DNA of 64,000 bases from Pantoea eucrina (GTDB lineage Bacteria > Pseudomonadota > Gammaproteobacteria > Enterobacterales > Enterobacteriaceae): positions 1 to 64,000 of the forward strand of contig NZ_MAYN01000008.1 of NCBI RefSeq assembly GCF_001691555.1. Direction: 5' to 3'. Under the pieces are notes generated by a model. It worked only from the letters and a program-made list of their open reading frames with translations, made no database searches and had not been told where the DNA came from. Positions 52,471 through 62,250 of the stretch are shown here, piece after piece. A program made the translations under genes and the position numbers. Numbering within the stretch: the stretch's first letter is position 1; each line of letters opens with the position of its first letter.

Positions 52471-53459
52471 TGCGTTTCAGAGCGGCGCTTTCTGAACAGG
52501 CCGTTCAGGTATGAGAAAAAGGTATCAACCTGAGGAAAGCGCAACTGCAGATATTTTTTTGTCCTGCAGTTGCCCTGGCAAATCACTGCCGCTGAGCGGA
52601 AAAGCGCGAGAGTAGAGTGCTCGTAATAGTAATAGCCGTAGACAATTTTCGACATGGTCTTTATTTCATTAAAGCAGTCCAGCACCATAAATGACGCCAG
52701 ACGCTGATGAGCTTTATCTTTCTTTTCTGCCCAGATGAGCATTTTCTGCATGGCAAAGGTAAGATCGGCGATATCACTTTTTCTGACATTGCGTGTTATA
52801 CCGCTCTTATTATCGCGATAGAAATAAAGCGTATTATCCAGATGCGCAATGTTGTCTGTTTTGAAATAGATAAAAGGTGTAAAAATCACATCTTCGTAGC
52901 GCCTGCCCGATGCAAAACGTTCATCACTCAGTAGAGCACGACGGTAAACCCGGTTCCACAAATGCCACATCGATTTTTTAAACAGAGGCTCAAGGCAGTT
53001 CACGCCCGAGGACTGAAAGTCATAGGCGATACGTTTCACATCGAGGGTTTCCATCTCCTCAGGTGGCTGTCGTTCAAAACGCGCATAGTTGAAATCGATT
53101 AAATCATCATTATCAGTCAGCAACAGCGGCCTGATAACAGCAATATAGTGCCTGCTGATCATATCGTCTGCATCGATAAATGTGACAAACGTTCCCCTGG
53201 CGTGCTGCAGACCGATATTACGCGTATCAGCAATGCCGCAGTTTTTCTGCTGCAGAAACAGCACTGCTTCATGCTGTTGGGTCTGCAAAAAAGTGCCAAT
53301 TATGCCCGCTGAGTTATCCTCTGAACCATCATCAATAATGATGACTTCAATATCAGGTTCAAGCTGCGTAAACAGCGACTGCAGGCAGGGAAGAATAAAC
53401 TCCCCTGCATTAAAGCAGGGGATAATGATGCTCAGAACGGGCGGGCTCGATTTTGTCAT
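52458..53459 (-). CDS. Glycosyltransferase family 2 protein
   Basis: This 333-residue GT-A transferase has VLSIIIPCFNAGEFILPCL at the N-terminus, IDDGSEDNS, and the metal motif FIDADD. The donor and acceptor are unknown. The ATG at 53457-53459 overlaps the waaL stop (ATGA); a longer open frame inside waaL is unlikely. It is the last gene of the hldD operon and its codon use and base composition are AT-richer than hldD-waaFC. Confidence 0.85.
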   Translation of the reverse strand: MTKSSPPVLSIIIPCFNAGEFILPCLQSLFTQLEPDIEVIIIDDGSEDNSAGIIGTFLQTQQHEAVLFLQQKNCGIADTRNIGLQHARGTFVTFIDADDMISRHYIAVIRPLLLTDNDDLIDFNYARFERQPPEEMETLDVKRIAYDFQSSGVNCLEPLFKKSMWHLWNRVYRRALLSDERFASGRRYEDVIFTPFIYFKTDNIAHLDNTLYFYRDNKSGITRNVRKSDIADLTFAMQKMLIWAEKKDKAHQRLASFMVLDCFNEIKTMSKIVYGYYYYEHSTLALFRSAAVICQGNCRTKKYLQLRFPQVDTFFSYLNGLFRKRRSETHQRA

Positions 53460-54712
53460 TGATGTTTTTCCTGATGATGCGAACCTTTCATCATGAAGAA
53501 AACAAATATAATTGTCAGACAGTAGATGAGGGTACATTCTGTACTAAAGAAAATCACATCACTTAGCCCATAACCTATCAGCGCCAGCGTCAGGGTCAGT
53601 AAAAGCGCATTTCCGCCACGTCTGAATGCATAAACCAGCAGCATAATATAGAAGTTCACCAGTGCCAGCGCGCCTGCTATTCCTTTTATCGAAAAGGTTT
53701 CCAGTACTTCATTATGCATATGAACAGTCAGGTAAGGTAATGCGCCATACAGCTGCGGCTGTTGCTGAATAATCTGTTTTGCCAGCAAAGCCCGATGTTC
53801 TGCTGACTGGCCCGCAGGGGAATGTATGCCGGTTTTCAGCGCGATAATCTGCATGCTTAAGCGGGAGACAACTGAATTTTCTCCGCGGTTTTTATGCATA
53901 TCCGCAATATTTTGCTGAAACTCATCGATGCGATTAGCTATCTTGTCTTTAAATATCAGCGAACCTGCGATAAAAAGTACGGGAATAATGACAAAAAGCG
54001 CAACTTTATAGCTTCTGCTGATAACATTTTTTGAAAATAAGATGAGTATCAGGGCCAGTACAGGAAAAACAAGCATTGCCGCGCGCGTACCGGTCAGAAT
54101 AATAGCAAGATAACTAAACAAAAAAGCCGCAGGAAAAAGGAAAAGCTTCACTTTATTTTTCTGCAGTAAAATTGCCTTGAGGAAAACTAAATTGACAGCG
54201 CTGATGATATAGGCGGCCATAGTCGCCCGGTCAAAGTTCAGCTCTACGCGACGCAGATGCAGCCAGGCGCCCTGATAGATAGCATAGGCATTAACCGCCA
54301 GGCCAGTCAGAATTGCGGCAAGAATAGCCTTGCTGCGTAGGTCACTTTTATCATTTAAGACAAAAAAGAGAATAAGTGCGGCCGATATCTGTAAGCGGCC
54401 CGTTGACTGATACTGGCGATAGAGACTGATAAAATCGCCTGGCTGCTTATAAACCACAGTCCAGATGATACTGGCGATGCCCACCAGCAACATGGCCGCA
54501 GGTAACGCGATATTTATTCGCAATTTAGCGTAATACAAGGCATGGGTAGCTATGACAATGAAAGCAATATAACTGGTTATATAAAATACATTGCGGCCAA
54601 AGCTGCCGCCAAAGGGCGCGGTGAGCAGTGCCGTTGCGCATCCAAAAAATATCAGGGTACTTATTGCAGCGTGGGGGGCTTCGCGCCTTGCCAGGTAATT
54701 ACTGATGTGCAT
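53456..54712 (-). CDS. waaL: O-antigen ligase WaaL
   Basis: This 418-residue inner-membrane protein has about 12 membrane helices and the periplasmic loop motif of the O-antigen ligase family near residue 335 (HMHNEVLETFSIKG, the H-N-x3-E pattern). WaaL joins undecaprenyl-linked O-antigen to the completed core. Sequence identity among WaaL proteins is low, so topology, motif and position in the core locus carry the call. It overlaps the GT4 gene upstream by 14 bases. Confidence 0.88.
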   Translation of the reverse strand: MHISNYLARREAPHAAISTLIFFGCATALLTAPFGGSFGRNVFYITSYIAFIVIATHALYYAKLRINIALPAAMLLVGIASIIWTVVYKQPGDFISLYRQYQSTGRLQISAALILFFVLNDKSDLRSKAILAAILTGLAVNAYAIYQGAWLHLRRVELNFDRATMAAYIISAVNLVFLKAILLQKNKVKLFLFPAAFLFSYLAIILTGTRAAMLVFPVLALILILFSKNVISRSYKVALFVIIPVLFIAGSLIFKDKIANRIDEFQQNIADMHKNRGENSVVSRLSMQIIALKTGIHSPAGQSAEHRALLAKQIIQQQPQLYGALPYLTVHMHNEVLETFSIKGIAGALALVNFYIMLLVYAFRRGGNALLLTLTLALIGYGLSDVIFFSTECTLIYCLTIIFVFFMMKGSHHQEKHQ

Positions 54713-55880
54713 TTTTTATATTCGCAATTTCGTTTAAGGAACTTTCTATTTCATCTCTGAAATACGCATAATCAAAGTGAGTCATTGTCCAGTTTTTAGC
54801 GTTTTCACTGTATGCCTGATAGTTCTCTTTTTGTATCAGAAATTCAAACGCATCGGCACAATCGATATGAGAAAGCAGCATCGGTTCAGTCATGGTATCT
54901 TTTATCGGATCGTATACCTGATAAGGAAAGTCAACGTCAATCCCCGTAAGCTGCTGGTGTTCACTTAAAGAAACCCGGGGTGATAAGCCAATGCCACAAA
55001 TTTTGTCGGCAATCACTTCAGGCTGCCCGTCGACAAAAGGGAAAATCACAGGTACGCCAAAATAAAGGGCTTCCATACAGGACAGACCAAAAGGCTCGGT
55101 CACTGGCGTACTCATATAAATATCAACGCGATTGAAAAAGTCGGCAATATTATGCTGAAAACCGCTGAACCTGACATGCTCTGATATGCCAAGCCGCTGC
55201 GCTAAATCTTCAAATGCTTCACGATCGGGGCCTTTTCCGGCAACTTCAAGCGTGACATTATGCCCGCGCGTTAGCAGCTCTTTCGTCATCAAAAGCGAAA
55301 CAGAGATCCCCTTCAGGCCAACCTGACGCGATGCGGTTCCGATTCTGATCGGCTGGCGGAGTTGCCGCACTGCAGGATCGATTCCCTGAGGCGTGACCAG
55401 ACGGTTAATCACAACTTTATGCAGGCAGGGCAGATTGAAACGGTGCTGCATTACTCTGGACGACGCTCCGGAGGCTGAAATAACCCCATCCAGCATGGCC
55501 ATAAACGCAAGCGTTTTACCGTTCTTTGGATAACGCCATGAACAGCCGTGATCGTAATAAACCAGTTTCGCCTTGCGGGGTTTAGCGGTAAGCCGGGGAA
55601 CCAGATCCCACACAATAATCATATCGGCATTACTGGCATTTACGCGTTTTTGCAGCAGATGCTTGCGCAGGAACTGCGGGCTTTTTAAAGGAAAGTGCGG
55701 AAACAGCCGGTTAGCAAAGGTAACGTGCTGCCGGGGCATCTGCTGCAAAATATCCGGGTCGATCTGATTACTGATGCAGATAACGTCATCGTTTCCGTCA
55801 GAAACATCATTGATGTACTGAAGAAACAGCCGTTCAACGCCGCCCATTTTGCCTAAATTGATAATGTGCAATTTCTTCAT
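54699..55880 (-). CDS. LPS core glycosyltransferase (GT4)
   Basis: This 393-residue GT-B transferase begins LHIINLGKMGGVERLFLQYI. The donor motif is PVTEPFGLSCMEALYFG (E-x7-E), and RIGTASRQVGLKG is the linker region. It overlaps waaC (ATGA) and waaL, so it belongs to the hldD-waaF-waaC operon. It is likely an outer-core hexosyltransferase of the Klebsiella WabK type, but I am not sure of that. Base composition is AT-richer than its neighbours. Confidence 0.8.
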   Translation of the reverse strand: MKKLHIINLGKMGGVERLFLQYINDVSDGNDDVICISNQIDPDILQQMPRQHVTFANRLFPHFPLKSPQFLRKHLLQKRVNASNADMIIVWDLVPRLTAKPRKAKLVYYDHGCSWRYPKNGKTLAFMAMLDGVISASGASSRVMQHRFNLPCLHKVVINRLVTPQGIDPAVRQLRQPIRIGTASRQVGLKGISVSLLMTKELLTRGHNVTLEVAGKGPDREAFEDLAQRLGISEHVRFSGFQHNIADFFNRVDIYMSTPVTEPFGLSCMEALYFGVPVIFPFVDGQPEVIADKICGIGLSPRVSLSEHQQLTGIDVDFPYQVYDPIKDTMTEPMLLSHIDCADAFEFLIQKENYQAYSENAKNWTMTHFDYAYFRDEIESSLNEIANIKNAHQ

Positions 55881-56845
55881 GCTAACACCTGCTTTAACGT
55901 CTCCAGCACCGTGTCAGGTTGGATATCTGCCATCCTGTCACCCTGAACCGGGCGCAGCGCGTGCTGGTTTCTGCCATAGCCGCCAATCAGCCCCGGATCG
56001 GTCGGACCAAACAGCGTAATATTGGGTCTGTCCAGTGCGGCGGTCAGATGGCTGAGCCCGGTGTCCACAGAGACTACCGCGCGCGCGCCGGCCAGCTGCT
56101 GAGCCACCTGTTCCAGCGTCAGTTTTGGCAAGACTTCCACATGGGAAAAGCCTTCCGCCAGCCGCTGCGCACGCTGCTGTTCATGTATTGCGCCCCACGG
56201 CAGCCTGATCTGCAGGCCGGTCGGCTGCAGCAGCGTAATCAGCTCACGCCAGTGTGCTTCCGGCCAGTGTTTGTTGTCGCGGGTTGTGGCGTGTAAAAAC
56301 ACCAGCCAGGGCTGTACTGTTGCGGGCCGGGGAGTCAGAAAATGTGCCGCAATGGCATAATCACCCTGGGTGGCGGGTTTTTCATAGCCGAGACTTTTCG
56401 CAAACAGCTCGCGCGTGCGCTCAACGGCGTGCTGTTGCTTGCTGATCTCATGGCGCCTGTCGTACCACCAGCTGGCAAAAGGCTCGCGCGCGCTGCGGCT
56501 GTCCAGGCCATGTTTTGTGCCGGTTGCCAGACGCGTCACCAGTGCGGCGCTTTTAATTAAGCCCTGTGCATCAATGACCACATCATACTGGCGCGACTGC
56601 AAATTGCGCTTAAACGCGACGCGCTCTTCGCGCTGCTGGCTGCCAAACCAGTGTTTGCGCCAGCGCCGGATCGCGACCGGCAGCACCTTATCTACAGCAG
56701 GATGCCAGCCGGGGATCTGAGCAAAATTTTCTTCGACGACCCAGTCAAAGCGTATGCCTGGCAGTGCCTGCATCGCATCGGTAAGCGCGGGCAGCGTATG
56801 AAGGACATCCCCCATCGAAGAGGTTTTAACGATTAAAACGCGCAT
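55877..56845 (-). CDS. waaC: LPS heptosyltransferase I WaaC
   Basis: WaaC transfers the first L-glycero-D-manno-heptose to Kdo. The 322 residues contain VLIVKTSSMGDVLHTLPAL (GT9 start, the TSSMGDV loop being WaaC-like), FDWVVEENFAQIPGWHP, and the C-terminal VSVDTGLSHLTAAL and LFGPTDP. It follows waaF with a 13-base overlap. Confidence 0.96.
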   Translation of the reverse strand: MRVLIVKTSSMGDVLHTLPALTDAMQALPGIRFDWVVEENFAQIPGWHPAVDKVLPVAIRRWRKHWFGSQQREERVAFKRNLQSRQYDVVIDAQGLIKSAALVTRLATGTKHGLDSRSAREPFASWWYDRRHEISKQQHAVERTRELFAKSLGYEKPATQGDYAIAAHFLTPRPATVQPWLVFLHATTRDNKHWPEAHWRELITLLQPTGLQIRLPWGAIHEQQRAQRLAEGFSHVEVLPKLTLEQVAQQLAGARAVVSVDTGLSHLTAALDRPNITLFGPTDPGLIGGYGRNQHALRPVQGDRMADIQPDTVLETLKQVLA

Positions 56846-57891
56846 GTCTGCTCCTGCGCCGGCTGCAGCAGCGCGCTCAGGGTCTGATGCACGCGCGCAG
56901 GCGTGATGTCGATCAGACTCTGATGATACCCTTCAGCGGCATCGCCTTTACGCACCGTGTGATAGCCGCTGATCAACCGGATAACGCGTGCCTGGCGGGA
57001 AAGTGGCGGCGTGAAGTCCGGGCTGCTCGGGCCATACAGCGCGACCAGCGGTCGGTTGAGCGCAGCTGCAATGTGCATCAGACCGGAATCGTTGCTGACC
57101 ACGGCACGACAATGGGCGAGCAGGATCACCGCCTGCTCCAGCTGCGTCTCGCCCGCCAGATTTTTACCGTGCGCGCGTAACGGATCAGGCAGCGCCTGCA
57201 GAATGGACTCACCGGTATCGCGATCTTTGGCTGAGCCAAACAGCACGACCTGGTAGCCCTCTGCAATCAGCTGTTCTGCCAGGGCGGCATAGTGATAATG
57301 CGGCCAGCGTTTCGCCGGCCCGAACTCTGCGCCCGGACAAAAGCCGATAACCGGACGATCGGCGGAGAGGCCAAACTGCGCGGCTGTCATGCGCTTTTCA
57401 TCGTCCTCTACGCGCAGCTGCGGCCAGAGCAGAGGCTGCGGCAGTTGCTCAGCTGAGGTAACCGGCGTGTCATACGCCAGAGCAACATAGCGCTCTACCA
57501 TCAGCGGAAACGCCGCTTTGTCCAGTACCCGCACATCATTGAGCACGCCGTAGCGCATTTCACCGCGCCAGCCGGTGCGTCGCGGAATGCCAGCGAAAAA
57601 CGGCACCAGCGCCGACTTAAATGAATTCGGCAAGACGTAAGCGCGGTCGTAACCGCTGGCTTGCAGGGTTTTGCCAAGACGACGGCGCTCGCCCAGCGCC
57701 AGCGCGCCGTGTCCCAGCGGCATCGCCAGCGCCTGATTCACTTCCGGCATGCGTGACAGCAGCGGGCGGCACCAGGCGGGTGCCATAACATCAATGACCG
57801 CATCAGGATGCGCCACCTTGAGAGTGCGATAGAGACTTTGCGACATCATCATATCGCCGACCCAGGAAGGGCCAATAACCAGAATTTTCAT
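56833..57891 (-). CDS. waaF: LPS heptosyltransferase II WaaF
   Basis: WaaF adds heptose II to heptose I. The 352 residues show KILVIGPSWVGDMMMSQSLYRTL at the N-terminus in adjoining blocks, FCPGAEFGPAKRWP (nucleotide-sugar site) and SNDSGLMHIAAAL with ALYGPSSP. The length is close to E. coli (348). It lies 17 bp downstream of hldD. Confidence 0.96.
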   Translation of the reverse strand: MKILVIGPSWVGDMMMSQSLYRTLKVAHPDAVIDVMAPAWCRPLLSRMPEVNQALAMPLGHGALALGERRRLGKTLQASGYDRAYVLPNSFKSALVPFFAGIPRRTGWRGEMRYGVLNDVRVLDKAAFPLMVERYVALAYDTPVTSAEQLPQPLLWPQLRVEDDEKRMTAAQFGLSADRPVIGFCPGAEFGPAKRWPHYHYAALAEQLIAEGYQVVLFGSAKDRDTGESILQALPDPLRAHGKNLAGETQLEQAVILLAHCRAVVSNDSGLMHIAAALNRPLVALYGPSSPDFTPPLSRQARVIRLISGYHTVRKGDAAEGYHQSLIDITPARVHQTLSALLQPAQEQTCAF

Positions 57892-57908
57892 CGCTGATGC
57901 GGGTGTCC

Positions 57909-58841
57909 TTATGCGTTGCGATTCAGCCAGGCCATATATTCGCCTACGCCCTGTGCGACGGTTTTGAAGGGCTTGTCATAGCCCGCTTCACGCAGTTTTG
58001 TAAGATCGGCCTGGGTAAATGCCTGATAACGCCCTTTGAGCTTATCCGGGAAAGGAATGTACTCAATCTGGCCTTTCTGATGGAATTTAAGCACGGCATC
58101 AGCCACTTCCTGGAACGACTCTGCACGTCCGGTGCCGCAGTTATAGATACCGGATACGCCGTTCTCCCAGCACCACAGGTTCACCGCAACAACATCATCT
58201 ACATGAATAAAATCACGACGGAAGCTGTCGCTGCCTTCAAACAGCTTAGGGTTTTCGCCGTTGCTGATTTGCGTATTCAGATGAAATGCCACGCTGGCCA
58301 TACTGCCTTTGTGCCCTTCGCGCGGACCATACACATTGAAATAGCGGAAACCACATACCGGCGAATCTGCTTCAGGCAGAATCTGACGCACGTAGTGATC
58401 GAACAGCATTTTTGAATAGCCGTAGACGTTCAGCGGCTCTTCATACTGGCGCTCTTCGATAAAGTTCTCATTGCGGCCACCATACGTCGCAGCAGAAGAG
58501 GCGTAGAGAAACGGGATCTCACGCTCAAGGCAGAAATGCAGCAGATCTTTGGAGTACTGGTAGTTGTTATCCATCATGTACTTGCCATCCCACTCGGTGG
58601 TGGCTGAACAGGCACCTTCATGGAAGACTGCTTCAATGGGTCCCAGATCTTCGCCTGACATGATGTAAGAGAGAAACTCTTCTTTATCCATATAATCGGC
58701 GATATTCAGATCCGCCAGATTCACAAATTTGGTGCCATCTTTCAGGTTATCCACGACCAGAATGTCGCTATGACCGCGATCGTTAAGCGCTTTAACGATG
58801 TTGCTGCCAATCATGCCAGCGCCGCCGGTAACGATAATCAT
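57909..58841 (-). CDS. hldD: ADP-L-glycero-D-manno-heptose-6-epimerase
   Basis: HldD converts ADP-D,D-heptose to the L,D form used by WaaC, F and Q. The 310 residues are a short-chain NADP epimerase with [14 protein letters not shown] (GxxGxxG) and the catalytic YGYSK near residue 140. It is the first gene of hldD-waaF-waaC-GT4-waaL-GT2. A small hairpin (58866-58872 with 58878-58884) lies in its leader. In E. coli this promoter responds to heat; I cannot show that here. Confidence 0.97.
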   Translation of the reverse strand: MIIVTGGAGMIGSNIVKALNDRGHSDILVVDNLKDGTKFVNLADLNIADYMDKEEFLSYIMSGEDLGPIEAVFHEGACSATTEWDGKYMMDNNYQYSKDLLHFCLEREIPFLYASSAATYGGRNENFIEERQYEEPLNVYGYSKMLFDHYVRQILPEADSPVCGFRYFNVYGPREGHKGSMASVAFHLNTQISNGENPKLFEGSDSFRRDFIHVDDVVAVNLWCWENGVSGIYNCGTGRAESFQEVADAVLKFHQKGQIEYIPFPDKLKGRYQAFTQADLTKLREAGYDKPFKTVAQGVGEYMAWLNRNA

Positions 58842-59071
58842 ATGCTTAGCCTTTAATCAGTTGGGGTGAAACAGAAGGTTTCACGCACGAATACTTATCA
58901 TCATAACATTTCAGCCCTGTCCGGACAGCCAGATGCGTGAGGCGTATCGCACAAACGCTGGCCATGGCGTGAACTATGCTGCAAAACGAACATTTAGCTG
59001 GCTGAAATATCGTCTGCACACCATTTGCTCAGTAAGATGCCCCGGTAATTGGCGATCTAAGGAGCAGAATC

Positions 59072-60283
59072 ATGTCCGGTCAGTTTTATTCGCAAATCCG
59101 TCAGCAGCTTGAGACAACGCGTCAGGACGGATTGTTCAAACAGGAACGCCGCATTACGTCGGCCCAGCAGGCAGAGATCAGCGTCGACCACGGCGCCCCG
59201 GTCATTAACTTTTGTGCTAACAACTATCTCGGTCTGGCTAACCATCCGGCGCTGATTCAGGCGGCCAAAGAGGGTATGGATTCTCACGGCTTTGGTATGG
59301 CATCGGTGCGCTTTATCTGTGGTACGCAGGATACGCATCAGCAGCTGGAGCGTAAGCTGGCTGACTTTCTTGGTATGGAAGAGGCGATTCTGTTCTCCTC
59401 CTGTTTTGACGCTAACGGCGGCCTGTTTGAGGCGCTGCTGGGGCCGGAGGATGCCATTGTTTCCGATGCGCTGAATCACGCGTCCATCATCGATGGCATA
59501 CGTCTGTGCAAGGCACAGCGTTATCGCTACGCCAATAACGATATGCAGGCGCTGCGTGCCTGTCTGCAGGAGGCGCGTGATAAGGGTGCCCGTCATATAA
59601 TGATTGCCACCGATGGCGTGTTCTCCATGGATGGCGTGATTGCTAACCTGCAGGGAATTTGCGACCTGGCGGAGGAGTTTGATGCGCTGGTCATGGTGGA
59701 TGATTCTCACGCGGTGGGCGTCGTCGGCGCAGCCGGACGCGGTACGCATGAATACTGCGGCGTGATGGATCGCGTCGATATTCTCACCGGGACATTAGGT
59801 AAAGCGCTGGGCGGCGCGTCCGGCGGCTACGTGGCTGCGAAAAAAGAGGTGGTGGAGTGGCTGCGTCAGCGTGCACGCCCCTATCTGTTTTCTAACTCGC
59901 TGGCGCCGGCCATTGTCTCTGCCTCACTGCGGGTGCTGGATTTGCTGAGTGAGGGCGACGGCCTGCGCCAGCGGCTCTGGGATAATGCACGCTTTTTCCG
60001 CGAAAAAATGCGCGCTGCCGGCTTTACGCTGGCTGGGGCTGACCACGCCATTATTCCGGTGATGCTGGGTGAAGCAAACGTGGCGCAGCAGTTTGCCACG
60101 CTGCTGCAGCAGGAAGGCATTTACGTCACCGGCTTTTTCTATCCGGTGGTGCCGCAGGGTGAAGCGCGCATCCGCACGCAGATGTCTGCTGCTCATACGC
60201 AGGCGCAGCTGGAACAGGCCATCGCCGCGTTTATCCGCGTGGGCCAGCAGCTGGGCGTGATTGCTGCAGGAGCAGAACAATGA
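59072..60283 (+). CDS. kbl: 2-amino-3-ketobutyrate CoA ligase
   Basis: This PLP enzyme cleaves 2-amino-3-ketobutyrate with CoA to glycine and acetyl-CoA, the second step of threonine degradation through Tdh. The alpha-oxoamine synthase pattern is complete: [37 protein letters not shown] and [14 protein letters not shown], where the Lys binds PLP. It has 403 residues. A good AAGGAG lies before the ATG. It overlaps tdh by four bases. Confidence 0.96.
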   Translation: MSGQFYSQIRQQLETTRQDGLFKQERRITSAQQAEISVDHGAPVINFCANNYLGLANHPALIQAAKEGMDSHGFGMASVRFICGTQDTHQQLERKLADFLGMEEAILFSSCFDANGGLFEALLGPEDAIVSDALNHASIIDGIRLCKAQRYRYANNDMQALRACLQEARDKGARHIMIATDGVFSMDGVIANLQGICDLAEEFDALVMVDDSHAVGVVGAAGRGTHEYCGVMDRVDILTGTLGKALGGASGGYVAAKKEVVEWLRQRARPYLFSNSLAPAIVSASLRVLDLLSEGDGLRQRLWDNARFFREKMRAAGFTLAGADHAIIPVMLGEANVAQQFATLLQQEGIYVTGFFYPVVPQGEARIRTQMSAAHTQAQLEQAIAAFIRVGQQLGVIAAGAEQ

Positions 60284-61308
60284 AAGCACTTGCCAAACTG
60301 AAAGCTGAAGAGGGGATCTGGATGGTGCGGGATGCGCCGGTGCCGGAACCCGGGCATAACGATTTGCTGATTAAGATCCGCAAAACCGCTATTTGCGGCA
60401 CGGATATTCACATCTACAACTGGGATGAGTGGTCACGCAAAACCATTCCGGTACCGATGATCACCGGACATGAGTATGTCGGTGAAGTGGTTGGCATGGG
60501 GCAGGAGGTCAAAGGCTTCGCCATCGGCGATCGCGTTTCCGGAGAGGGCCATATTACCTGCGGTCACTGCCGTAACTGCCGGGCCGGGCGAACGCACCTG
60601 TGCCGCAATACGGTGGGCGTGGGGGTAAACCGGCAGGGCTGCTTCGCGGAGTATCTGGTTATCCCGGCGTACAATGCGTTTAAAATTCCCGATAACATTT
60701 CTGACGAGCTGGCCGCCATCTTTGATCCGTTCGGCAACGCCGTACATACTGCGCTGTCATTTGATCTGCCAGGTGAAGATGTCCTGATCTGCGGCGCCGG
60801 GCCGATTGGTATTATGGCCGCCGCCGTCTGCAGGCATGTGGGTGCCCGTCATGTGGTGATCACCGACGTGAATGACTACCGTCTGAGTCTGGCGCGCGGG
60901 ATGGGTGTGACCCGGGCCGTTAACGTGGCGCAGGAGAATCTGCGCGACGTGATGCAGGAGCTCGGTATGACCGAAGGGTTTGATGTCGGACTGGAGATGT
61001 CAGGCGCACCGGCAGCTTTCCGCACGATGCTGGAAACCATGAATCACGGCGGGCGCATTGCGCTGCTGGGCATTCCACCCGGTGATATGGCGATCGACTG
61101 GAATCTGGTCATCTTCAAAGGCCTGTTTATCAAAGGCATTTATGGCCGTGAGATGTTTGAGACCTGGTACAAAATGGCGGCACTGATCCAGTCCGGACTG
61201 GATCTCACGCCAGTGATCACCCATCGCTATCATATCGACGAATTTCAGCAGGGTTTCGATGAAATGCGCTCCGGGCGCTCAGGGAAAGTCGTGCTGAGCT
61301 GGGATTGA
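60280..61308 (+). CDS. tdh: L-threonine 3-dehydrogenase
   Basis: Tdh oxidises threonine to 2-amino-3-ketobutyrate with NAD+. This zinc medium-chain dehydrogenase of 342 residues has catalytic-zinc C39 ([13 protein letters not shown]), GHEYVGEVV, the structural-zinc lobe [15 protein letters not shown] and the Rossmann [10 protein letters not shown]. It is coupled to kbl by an ATGA overlap. The kbl-tdh order is the same as in E. coli. Confidence 0.97.
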   Translation: MKALAKLKAEEGIWMVRDAPVPEPGHNDLLIKIRKTAICGTDIHIYNWDEWSRKTIPVPMITGHEYVGEVVGMGQEVKGFAIGDRVSGEGHITCGHCRNCRAGRTHLCRNTVGVGVNRQGCFAEYLVIPAYNAFKIPDNISDELAAIFDPFGNAVHTALSFDLPGEDVLICGAGPIGIMAAAVCRHVGARHVVITDVNDYRLSLARGMGVTRAVNVAQENLRDVMQELGMTEGFDVGLEMSGAPAAFRTMLETMNHGGRIALLGIPPGDMAIDWNLVIFKGLFIKGIYGREMFETWYKMAALIQSGLDLTPVITHRYHIDEFQQGFDEMRSGRSGKVVLSWD

Positions 61309-61311
61309 CCG

Positions 61312-61335
61312 GACTCCGGCCCGCGGGCCGGAGTC
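61312..61335. terminator. Hairpin between tdh and the GT-like gene
   Basis: A perfect 10-bp GC stem (61312-61321 with 61326-61335) with a CGCG loop separates two convergent stop codons. No T run follows, so it is a probable but not certain bidirectional terminator. Confidence 0.55.
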
Positions 61336-61338
61336 ATA

Positions 61339-62250
61339 TCAGCTGCGTTTTTTCTCTTCATCAGTCAGGTAGCGTACTTTGCGCGTGTAGTCCTGACCTT
61401 TAAACTGCAGCGGCTGTGCCGGGTCCTGCAGGTACTTCTGCCATTCACTTAACGGAAAACCGCCGTGGGCGCCAATGACCTCAGGCGGGATCACCGCTGC
61501 GGTCCCGCCGATGCGCTTGGAGACCGGCCAGTTTGCCCATTCGCCCAGGTTGACCGTGACCAGATCGAGCATATCCAGCAGCGCAGAGAGCGGCAGCTGA
61601 TCGGTGGGTGGCTGATTGTCATTCATCAGCTCCCAGGTATCCTGAAACAGCGTCAGCCACAGCAGGCAGATACGCTTCCAGGTCTGACGCGTGGCGGCCA
61701 GATAAGCGCCATTGACATGGTCAACCAGATAGGGCCGGATGGCGGGTTTGTAATAAGCCGGGATCTGCTCTTCAGCTGCATTCTCCAGTTTGGCAATCAT
61801 TCTGCCTTCTCTGAAGCTGGAGTAAAGATGACCTTCCCGCAGGCTGAGGGCAGGGTCTTTAAGCAGGTTAAGGTCAGAGTCGATCATCAGAACGGCGTCA
61901 CCGCTGGCCTGTAAAGGCGCCTGCAGTTTGATCAGCCGACTGCGGTAAATCTGTTTATAACGGTAGCTCTCTTCGCGATGCGGGATGGTCAGCGTCGCAA
62001 CACGGGTCTTTGCCGGCAGTTCACCAAATTTTGTTGCGGGCTGGTCGCTGACGATAACAATTTCCGTGATGCTGGTGGCAAAACGGCTGGCAAAGCAGGC
62101 GCTGAGCAGCGCTTCTTCAATATAGTCCTCACCGGCACACGGGATCACCACGGAGGTAACCGGAATTGCGCCCTGCACGCGACTCTCGCTGTATGGAATA
62201 TTGTGACGCGCGCGAATATGGCGGAAACGTTTATTAAAAAAATTAAGCAT
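61339..62250 (-). CDS. Putative GT-A-type glycosyltransferase, uncharacterised
   Basis: The 303-residue protein contains TSVVIPCAGEDYIEEALLS, a spacing typical of family-2-like GT-A folds, and the metal motif MIDSDLNLLKDPA near residue 113, so a sugar transferase is likely. I cannot assign a family. The ATG at 62248-62250 follows AGGA and overlaps the upstream GT4 gene by 8 bases, so the two are a coupled pair. It occupies the position between tdh and yibQ held by waaH in E. coli. Confidence 0.75.
   Translation of the reverse strand: MLNFFNKRFRHIRARHNIPYSESRVQGAIPVTSVVIPCAGEDYIEEALLSACFASRFATSITEIVIVSDQPATKFGELPAKTRVATLTIPHREESYRYKQIYRSRLIKLQAPLQASGDAVLMIDSDLNLLKDPALSLREGHLYSSFREGRMIAKLENAAEEQIPAYYKPAIRPYLVDHVNGAYLAATRQTWKRICLLWLTLFQDTWELMNDNQPPTDQLPLSALLDMLDLVTVNLGEWANWPVSKRIGGTAAVIPPEVIGAHGGFPLSEWQKYLQDPAQPLQFKGQDYTRKVRYLTDEEKKRS

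Noticed and set aside
48920..58841. RfaH ops/JUMPStart element for the core operons
   Set aside because: I looked for GGCGGTAG-type sequences upstream of the wabH-like gene and hldD and found none.
59057..59749. 230-codon minus-strand frame inside kbl
   Set aside because: It is fully antisense to kbl, with shadow composition and no family features.
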